A stretch of 64,000 nucleotides of DNA from Endosaccharibacter trunci (GTDB lineage Bacteria; Pseudomonadota; Alphaproteobacteria; Acetobacterales; Acetobacteraceae), in contig JAMSKV010000010.1 in the NCBI GenBank assembly GCA_024515975.1, forward strand, positions 1 to 64,000, written 5' to 3'. The translations under genes and the position numbers were made by a program. The first letter of the stretch is position 1. Each line of letters begins with the position of its first letter. Shown in pieces: positions 57,030-64,000 of this stretch. A model generated the notes under the pieces. It was not told the origin of the DNA. It saw only the letters and a list, made by a program, of their open reading frames with translations, and ran no database searches.

Positions 57030-57983
57030 ATGGCGTCCATTCGTTCCGGTCTGTTCGCGACCGTTTTCGCGGCCTTGCTGCCCTTCGCCGCCGCCAGCGC
57101 CGCCTCGGTGGCCGACAAGCAGATCACCATCATCCTGGTGGATCACGGCCAGCCGTCCGATCCGTTCCACAACGTGATCAAGCATGGCGCGCAGGACGCG
57201 GCCAAGCAGATGGGCGTGCATCTCGAGATCCGTCAGCCGGACACGTTCGACATGACGCAGATGGCCAACCTGATCACGGCGGCCGCCAACCAGCATCCCG
57301 ACGGACTGGTGACCACGGTGCCGGACGCCGACGCGTTGTCGGGGCCGATCCACAATGCGATCGCGCAGGGCATCACCGTGATCACCACCAACGGATCGCC
57401 CGCCAGCGGCCACAAGGTCGGCGCCGTGCTTAATGTCGGCCAGGACGAGACCGCGGCCGGCGTCGCCGCCGGCAAGGCGATGGCCGCTGCTGGAGGCAAG
57501 AAGGCCATCTGCGTCAACCATGAAGTCGGCAACGTATCGCTCGATCAGCGCTGCGCCGGCTTCGGCCAGGGCTTTGGCGGCTCGGTGAAAGTGCTGCCTA
57601 CCGACACCGATCCAAGCGTGACGAAGTCGAAGATCGAGGCCGCCCTTCGCTCCGATCCGTCCATCGATTCGATCATCACCCTGAATGCCTCCCTGGCCGG
57701 AGAACCGGCGGTGCAGGCGGTGTCCGATCTCGGCCGCGCCGGCAAGGTGAAGGTCGCATCGTTCGACCTGTCGCCTGGCATGTTGAAGAATGTGGCGAAC
57801 GGCTCCGCGCTGTTCGTGGTCGACCAGCAGCCTTATCTGCAAGGCTACCTGCCAGTACTGTTCCTGGCCCAGCACGCCCGCTACGGCCTGATCCCGAGCG
57901 GCGATGTCGCCACCGGGCCGAACCTGATCACCAAGAACGATGCGGCCAAGGTGATCGAACTGACCAGCCAGGCCATTCGCTGA
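57030..57983 (+). CDS. sugar (myo-inositol) ABC transporter substrate-binding protein
   Basis: A 317-residue periplasmic binding protein of the ribose/galactose (Peripla_BP_4) class. A signal peptide (FATVFAALLPFAAASAAS) is followed by LVDHGQPSDPFHNVIKHGAQ, TVPDADALSGPIHNAIAQG and FDLSPGMLKNVANGSALFVV, the usual two-domain pattern. AGGGAG precedes ATG 57030. It completes the ABC importer with the permease and ATPase upstream and is closed by a strong terminator. It is also distantly similar to the protein at 62795. Confidence 0.92.
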   Translation: MASIRSGLFATVFAALLPFAAASAASVADKQITIILVDHGQPSDPFHNVIKHGAQDAAKQMGVHLEIRQPDTFDMTQMANLITAAANQHPDGLVTTVPDADALSGPIHNAIAQGITVITTNGSPASGHKVGAVLNVGQDETAAGVAAGKAMAAAGGKKAICVNHEVGNVSLDQRCAGFGQGFGGSVKVLPTDTDPSVTKSKIEAALRSDPSIDSIITLNASLAGEPAVQAVSDLGRAGKVKVASFDLSPGMLKNVANGSALFVVDQQPYLQGYLPVLFLAQHARYGLIPSGDVATGPNLITKNDAAKVIELTSQAIR

Positions 57984-58009
57984 ACTTCAGCGTCTTTGAG
58001 AGCGAGGCG

Positions 58010-58041
58010 GGCTCCGGTGCGAAAGCGCCGGAGCCTTTTTT
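58010..58041 (+). terminator. Rho-independent terminator after the inositol transport operon
   Basis: GGCTCCGGTGC (58010-58020) and GCGCCGGAGCC (58025-58035) pair around a GAAA tetraloop, followed by six T residues. Confidence 0.92.
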
Positions 58042-58109
58042 ATGAGGAAAAATAGAAAAAGCGTTCTTTCTTGGAAGAAAGAACCAAAGAACTTTTGTTC
58101 GTTTGGGCT
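58042..58109. repeat. T-rich palindromic repeat, left copy
   Basis: It contains the palindrome GTTCTTTCTT-GG-AAGAAAGAAC (58063-58084). Read on the minus strand from 58109, AGCCCAAACGAACAAAAGTT is nearly identical to the start of the right copy at 58531, in inverted orientation. Elements of this kind (AAAGTCTTTTTG then TTC-rich hairpin) look like dispersed intergenic repeats. Confidence 0.6.
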
Positions 58110-58111
58110 CG

Positions 58112-58476
58112 GAGCTTCGTCAGTCCTCCGACTCCACGGACAAAAGTCTTTTTTACTCCGTTCACTTTGATGATGCGGAATTGGCTGGGCTTTTGGACGC
58201 GGAAGTTGTCGGTGATTTTGTCGCAGTAGGTTGCCCAGTTCTGGGGGACGGTTCTGCGCAGGAAGGTCAGGATTTCGGCCTGGAAGGCGGCGAGGGATCG
58301 GGACCATCGGTTGTGCGTGATGGCCTTGTGCATCACGCCCCAGAGCCGCTCGATGGGGTTGAGATGGGGCAGTAGGGCGGCAGCAGATGCAGCCTGATGC
58401 GGCATCCGGGTCTGCTCAGCCACAGAATGACGCCAACACGACGATCCATACAGATCCTGTCCCGCATTGTCACGGA
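58112..58476 (-). mobile_element. decayed IS630-family transposase fragment
   Basis: The minus strand encodes the C-terminal part of an IS630 transposase: RIRLHLLPPYCP in one frame, then HLNPIERLWGVMHKAITHN and TVPQNWATYCDKITDNFRVQ in the next. The frame change falls in a CCCC run near 58376. The N-terminal domain and the LDNA-type Asp region are missing; only the last catalytic Glu (NPIERLW) remains. The reading frame continues through the left repeat to a stop at 58040. The element is inactive. Confidence 0.85.
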
Positions 58477-58530
58477 ATCAGGGTAAAAGAACTTTCGGTT
58501 GTTTGGCTCCGAACCAAACCACGCACTCAC

Positions 58531-58580
58531 AGCCCAAACGAACAGAAGTCTTTTTGCTTCCTTTTCTTCAGAAAAAGAAG
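58531..58580. repeat. T-rich palindromic repeat, right copy
   Basis: AGCCCAAACGAACAGAAGTC, then TTTTTGCTTCCTTTTCTTC and an imperfect AGAAAAAGAAG stem. It is the inverted counterpart of the left copy and brackets the IS630 fragment. A further weak copy (ACAAAAGTCTTTTTTACT) lies near 58139. Confidence 0.6.
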
Positions 58581-58603
58581 ATTTACTTCCCTTTCTCCCT
58601 ACC

Positions 58604-59488
58604 TCAGATGATGTAGTCCACCGGCGGCAAGGTCTGGTCCATGGTCAAAGACGGCATGTTGGAATGCCGGGTTCCGACCGGGCGCGCCGGATTGCCGACC
58701 ACCGTCGTGTAGGGCTTCACCGACTCGAGAACGATCGAACCGGCGCCGATCTTGGCGCAGGTGCCGATCTCGATATTGCCTAGGATCGTGGCGCCGGCGC
58801 CGATCAGCACGCCGCGGCGGATCTTGGGATGCCGGTCGCCGATGTTCTTGCCGGTGCCCCCCAGCGTCACGCCCTGGAGCATGGAGACGTCGTCCTCCAG
58901 CACCGCGGTCTCGCCGATCACGATGCCAGTGCCATGGTCGATCAGCACGCGCCGCCCGATCCGTGCCGCCGGATGCACGTCGAGCCCGAACATCTCCGAG
59001 CAGCGACTCTGCAGATGCTGTGCCAAATGGCGGCGCCCGTTGACCCACAGGAAATGCGCCACGCGATAGATCTGCAGCGCCTGGAAGCCTTTGAAATACA
59101 GGAACGGGGTGACGAAATCGGGGCAGGCCGGATCGCGCTCGCGAATGGCCACGAGATCGGCCGCTGCCGCCGCGACGATGTCCGGTTCGTCCGCATGCGC
59201 TGAGGCGGCGAGTTCGCACAGCGCCTCCGCCGGCACGGTCTGGTCGGCGAGCTTGCGGCCGATCAGGCCGGCCAGAGCGTTGGCGAAGCCGTCATGCGCA
59301 TGGATCGAGGTGCGCATCAGCCGGCCCATGATCGGATCGCCGCAGCAGGCCGCTTCATCGATCATCTGCCGCCACAGCAGGGCCTGATCGATCGGGGCCG
59401 CGCCCATGGGGCCGAGCGCAGAGGCGCGCGTGGAGCCGCCTTGCTGGCGCGTTTCGGCGAGGGCGGCGGAGGAGGCGGCGTCGTCCAT
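58604..59488 (-). CDS. cysE: serine O-acetyltransferase
   Basis: A 294-residue CysE, which makes O-acetylserine for cysteine synthesis. The N-terminal helical domain (about 30-160) includes FLYFKGFQALQIYRVAHFLW. The C-terminal left-handed beta-helix has the catalytic HGTGIVIGETAVLEDDVSML, then GTGKNIGDRHPKIRRGVLIG and hexapeptide repeats. It ends in the typical short tail. The first 25 residues are extra and poorly conserved, so a later start is possible. It follows the UbiH-type gene by 19 bp on the same strand. Confidence 0.94.
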   Translation of the reverse strand: MDDAASSAALAETRQQGGSTRASALGPMGAAPIDQALLWRQMIDEAACCGDPIMGRLMRTSIHAHDGFANALAGLIGRKLADQTVPAEALCELAASAHADEPDIVAAAAADLVAIRERDPACPDFVTPFLYFKGFQALQIYRVAHFLWVNGRRHLAQHLQSRCSEMFGLDVHPAARIGRRVLIDHGTGIVIGETAVLEDDVSMLQGVTLGGTGKNIGDRHPKIRRGVLIGAGATILGNIEIGTCAKIGAGSIVLESVKPYTTVVGNPARPVGTRHSNMPSLTMDQTLPPVDYII

Positions 59489-59507
59489 GGAGAAACCCGA
59501 TCGCTGG

Positions 59508-60767
59508 TCAAGGAGAAGGCAGATGGGAAGCGACGGACGGTTCGGCCAGGGCTGCCGGCCTGCCGTCGCCCATCGCCGCGCGCATGAAGGCCCGGCGCAA
59601 CGGCGGCAGGCGGTGCACGCCAGCGATGCCGAGATCGCGCGCCAGCCGGATCACGGGGTTGTCGTTGCTGAACAGCCGATCCAGCACGTCGGTTGCGGCG
59701 AGCATGGCGAGGTTGGCTGGACGCCGCTCGGCCTGGTAGCGGCGCAGCAGCGCCGGGTCGCCAGGATCGCCGCCCGCGCGGTGCGACGCGATCAGGATCG
59801 CCGACAGGCTGGCGACGTCGCGGAAGCCGAGATTGAGGCCCTGGCCGGCGATCGGGTGGATGCCGTGCGCCGCATCGCCGATCAGCGCCAGACGCGTGTC
59901 GACGTAACGATGGGCGTGCATGGCGCTGAGCGGGTAGGTCCAGCGGCGGCCGATCGGACGCAGATGGCCCAGATGATCGCCCAGGCGGCGCTGCACCTCG
60001 CGGGCGAAGGCGTCCTCCGGCAGGGCGGCCAGACGCTCGATCAGCGCCTCGGCGTCGCTCCACACGATGGCTGACAGGTTGGGCGCGCCTTCCGTGGGCG
60101 CCATGGGGAGCTGCGCGAACGGGCCCCCGGGCAGAAAGTGCTCCAGGGCCTGGTTGTTGTGCGGTTTCTCGTGCGCGACGGCGCAGACCAGACCGCGCTG
60201 GCCGTAGCGCAGCCGCGTCACGGGAATGCCGGCCTGCTTCCTGAGCGGGCTTTCCCGTCCTTCCGCGGCGACGACGAGCCGGGCTGCGATCCGCGATCCA
60301 TCGGCGGTGCGGATCAGGACACCGCTTTCGCGCCGCTGCACACTGGCCTCGGCCGGAGCGATCACGCGCACGCTGGGGTGCTGGTGCAGCGTGCGGTTCA
60401 GCGCCACGCGCAAAGCGCGCGCCTCCGCCATCCAGCCGAACGGCGCGCCTACCTCGCGATGGTCGAAATGCAGGAACAAGGGCGAGGCGGGTCGGCCAGG
60501 CTTGCCGTCGGAGACGCGAATATCCTCGATCGGGCAGGAGGGGAGGGGCAGATTGGCCCAGACGCCAGCGTCTTCCAGCAGCGTCCTGTTGCCGGATGCG
60601 ATCGCATAGGCGCGGCCGTCGAAATCGGGGTGCTCCATCGGCGGCAGGGCGGCGCGATCGACGATCGCCACGGGCACGCCGGCGGCACCCAGGCGGCAGG
60701 CCAGGGTCGCGCCCACGGGACCGGCGCCCACCACGCACACCGCGACGTCGATCGGTTCCTGGGACAT
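59508..60767 (-). CDS. UbiH/UbiF/Coq6-family FAD-dependent hydroxylase
   Basis: A flavoprotein monooxygenase of about 419 residues in the ubiquinone hydroxylase family. It has VVGAGPVGATLACRLGAAGV (Rossmann), the VVAAEGRESPLRKQAGIP motif (the DG-type loop) and ALIGDAAHGIHPIAGQGLNL (GD motif), followed by GFRDVASLSAILIA. It probably hydroxylates a ubiquinone ring position at the membrane; which one cannot be told. Two adjacent ATGs (60770 and 60767) exist; the second has better spacing to GAGG. It is co-directional with cysE. Confidence 0.88.
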   Translation of the reverse strand: MSQEPIDVAVCVVGAGPVGATLACRLGAAGVPVAIVDRAALPPMEHPDFDGRAYAIASGNRTLLEDAGVWANLPLPSCPIEDIRVSDGKPGRPASPLFLHFDHREVGAPFGWMAEARALRVALNRTLHQHPSVRVIAPAEASVQRRESGVLIRTADGSRIAARLVVAAEGRESPLRKQAGIPVTRLRYGQRGLVCAVAHEKPHNNQALEHFLPGGPFAQLPMAPTEGAPNLSAIVWSDAEALIERLAALPEDAFAREVQRRLGDHLGHLRPIGRRWTYPLSAMHAHRYVDTRLALIGDAAHGIHPIAGQGLNLGFRDVASLSAILIASHRAGGDPGDPALLRRYQAERRPANLAMLAATDVLDRLFSNDNPVIRLARDLGIAGVHRLPPLRRAFMRAAMGDGRPAALAEPSVASHLPSP

Positions 60768-60993
60768 CATTGCCTCACCATAGATTGATCTCGGGGCCAA
60801 TGCCCGTTTTGCGGGCAATGCCGCGCTCCGCGCCGGCTGGCTGTCGCGCGGTAGGGCGACGGGCGCTGCCGCCTGCGGCGAATGGCATGGATTTTGAAAC
60901 GATAGCGTGCCAAATCGGGAGCAGCTCCGGCGCGGCGTTGGAGAAACAAGCCCGACAGGCCTCGGAAACAAGGTCGCCGGTCGGTTGGCATAA

Positions 60994-62726
<1,733 letters not shown>

Positions 62727-62752
62727 TCGAGCGCTTCTCGTTCAGATAAGGG

Positions 62753-62786
62753 GAAGGGCGGCCTTCGGGCCGCCCTTCTTCGTTGC
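62753..62786 (+). terminator. Rho-independent terminator after amtB
   Basis: GAAGGGCGGCC (62753-62763) and GGCCGCCCTTC (62768-62778) form a perfect 11-bp stem with a TTCG tetraloop, followed by TTCGTT. It may also serve the convergent gene at 62795. Confidence 0.85.
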
Positions 62787-62794
62787 GCGCCCCG

Positions 62795-63727
62795 TCAGGG
62801 CGCCGTCGACACCAGTTGGAACGTGGCCCAGTCATATTGCGGCACGGGCTGGTGCGCGATCAGCTTAAAGAGATCCGCCACGGCCTCGTCGCCCTGCTGG
62901 ACGGGGTCCTGTTTCACCGTCACGACGAGATGGTGCGCGGCCAATGCGGCCAGGCCGTCCGGGCTCGCATCCACCCCGGCGATCAGCGGCGGCGTTCCCT
63001 GGCTGTTCGCCGCGACCCAGCCGGCATAGGCGCCCAGCGCCATCTCGTCGTTGTTGGCGGCGACGGCGTCGATCCTGACCCCGCTGCGTATCCAGCCGGC
63101 CATCAAATCGGCCGCCTTGTCGCGGCTCCAATCCGCTTCGCCACGCTCCACGACATGGATGTCGGGAAAGCGCTGCAGCACCTCCTCGACGCCTTTCGTC
63201 CGCAGAATGGCGGCGCTGTGGCTGCTCGGTCCGGACAGGATGGCGAGATTGCCGTGGCCGCCCATGCGTGCGGCCAGAATATGCATCTGCAGCCGTCCGG
63301 CCACCAGTTCGTTCGGGATGGCCATCACCAGTTGGCCCGGCAGCCAGTCCGCCTGCGGCCCGTTATTGATCAGAACGACCGGAATATCGGCGTTTCGCGC
63401 CGGGGAGGTGAAGCCACTCACCTTCGACGCATCCTCCGGAATCACGATCAACCCGTCGACGCCGGCATGGATCAGTTGGGCGATATCGTCGTTTTGCCGC
63501 CCGACGTCGCCGGCCGGCGCGGTGACGACGCGCAGGGTCGTTCCTGGCGTCGCATCCACCTTGGCCTGGATCGCATCACGCAGACGGATGCGGAACGGGT
63601 CCAGGGTCGGCATCGAAAGGCCGAGCGTCGCGGCCTCCGTTTGCGATCCGATGCCGACTGCCAAGAGAACGGCCAGCCCGCAAAGCGGAACACGAGCGGC
63701 ACGAGGGGTCCGGAGGAAACGAATCAT
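62795..63727 (-). CDS. periplasmic sugar-binding protein (Peripla_BP_4), probably chemosensory
   Basis: A 310-residue ribose/galactose-type binding protein with a signal peptide (VPLCGLAVLLAVGIGSQTEA). Typical parts are LIHAGVDGLIVIPEDASKV, PVVLINNGPQADWLPGQLV, AILSGPSSHSAAILRTKGVE and AANNDEMALGAYAGWVA. No transporter genes are adjacent. Instead it follows a chemoreceptor gene by two bases on the same strand, so it may present ligand to that receptor. The ligand is unknown. It is similar in fold, not closely in sequence, to the inositol-binding protein at 57030. Confidence 0.85.
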   Translation of the reverse strand: MIRFLRTPRAARVPLCGLAVLLAVGIGSQTEAATLGLSMPTLDPFRIRLRDAIQAKVDATPGTTLRVVTAPAGDVGRQNDDIAQLIHAGVDGLIVIPEDASKVSGFTSPARNADIPVVLINNGPQADWLPGQLVMAIPNELVAGRLQMHILAARMGGHGNLAILSGPSSHSAAILRTKGVEEVLQRFPDIHVVERGEADWSRDKAADLMAGWIRSGVRIDAVAANNDEMALGAYAGWVAANSQGTPPLIAGVDASPDGLAALAAHHLVVTVKQDPVQQGDEAVADLFKLIAHQPVPQYDWATFQLVSTAP

Positions 63728-63729
63728 GG

Positions 63730-64000
63730 TCAGGCCGCCTGCATCTGGTCGATGAAACCGCCGATCTCTTTCGACAGCAGGATCGACTGGGTGGAGATGT
63801 CTTGGGCGCAGTGGCTGACGCGATTCGCGGTCTCGCCGTTCTGCACGGCCGCCAGCCGCACCGCATCCGTGTTGCGCGTCACGAGGCGGGAGCGCTGCGT
63901 GGTGCCATTCAGGCTGCGTGCGATCTCCTGGGTGGTGGCGTTCTGTTCCGTCATCGCCGCGGCGATCGCACCGCAGGTGCTGCCGACCGTGTCGATATGG
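63730..64000 (-). CDS. methyl-accepting chemotaxis protein, C-terminal part (runs off window)
   Basis: The frame is open from the window edge to the stop at 63730 (about 89 codons). IAAAMTEQNATTQEIARSLN is the conserved signalling-domain tail of chemoreceptors, and the last part (SHCAQDISTQSILLSKEIGG, ending FIDQMQAA) is the coiled-coil end. The sensor part lies outside the window. The next gene downstream starts two bases after the stop, which indicates an operon with the binding protein. Confidence 0.85.
   Translation of the reverse strand, partial: HIDTVGSTCGAIAAAMTEQNATTQEIARSLNGTTQRSRLVTRNTDAVRLAAVQNGETANRVSHCAQDISTQSILLSKEIGGFIDQMQAA

Overview
The window looks like a GC-rich alphaproteobacterial chromosome, most likely from the Acetobacteraceae (acetic acid bacteria and relatives). 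The reasons are an intact pqqABCDE cluster, an alphaproteobacterial FlbT next to flgEKL, sigma-54-type promoters on flagellar genes, a glnK-amtB pair, and T-rich palindromic intergenic repeats of a kind I recall from this family. The genus cannot be fixed from the sequence alone.

Layout: (a) 1-2728, minus strand: a probable antibacterial cassette. A long protein with a C-terminal pesticin/GH24-like muramidase domain (carrying an apparent frameshift) is overlapped by, and followed by, two tandem, very similar secreted proteins that look like duplicated immunity genes. (b) 3020-4183: nusG, secE, tRNA-Trp and, divergently, tRNA-Gly; the rplK operon that normally follows nusG is not present. (c) 4246-8075: a small hydrophilic ORF, ilvE and a large GT-C-like membrane protein of lower GC. 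(d) 8346-22225: an accessory region that opens with a 3' half of tRNA-Leu(UAA). It holds an HSL-type esterase, a FadL-type porin, a remnant lipase-like gene, a TetR regulator with a divergent KstD-like flavoprotein, the prpDCB methylcitrate operon with its ScfR/RamB-type regulator, and two truncated insertion sequences (IS5- and IS701-type).

(e) 22226-29640: flagellar hook genes flgE-flgK-flgL-flbT and, divergently, fliK-flgD. (f) 29703-32885: a ferredoxin-like protein, DedA, a nucleoside deaminase and an S10 carboxypeptidase. (g) 32931-35993: pqqABCDE. (h) 36369-45467: housekeeping and metabolic genes: bactofilin, PfkB kinase plus FucU/RbsD mutarotase, typA, an acid-shock-like secreted peptide, ampG, selO and an enoyl-CoA hydratase/hydrolase. 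(i) 45745-57983: a complete myo-inositol catabolon (RpiR regulator, iolA, iolB, iolE, iolD, an iolC-aldolase fusion, a sugar ABC permease and ATPase, iolG, and a substrate-binding protein). Inositol is imported by the ABC system, oxidised by IolG, and then taken through IolE, IolD, IolB, IolC/aldolase and IolA towards DHAP and acetyl-CoA. (j) 58042-64000: a decayed IS630 copy in palindromic repeats, cysE, a UbiH-type hydroxylase, glnK-amtB, and a sugar-binding protein directly downstream of a chemoreceptor gene that runs off the window.

The most interesting parts are the muramidase/duplicate-immunity cassette beside nusG, the tRNA-Leu fragment that may mark an integration boundary, a 16-codon ORF overlapping the start of the inositol permease, and the chemoreceptor/binding-protein pair. 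All functions are assigned by recognising family motifs by eye; no database search was run.
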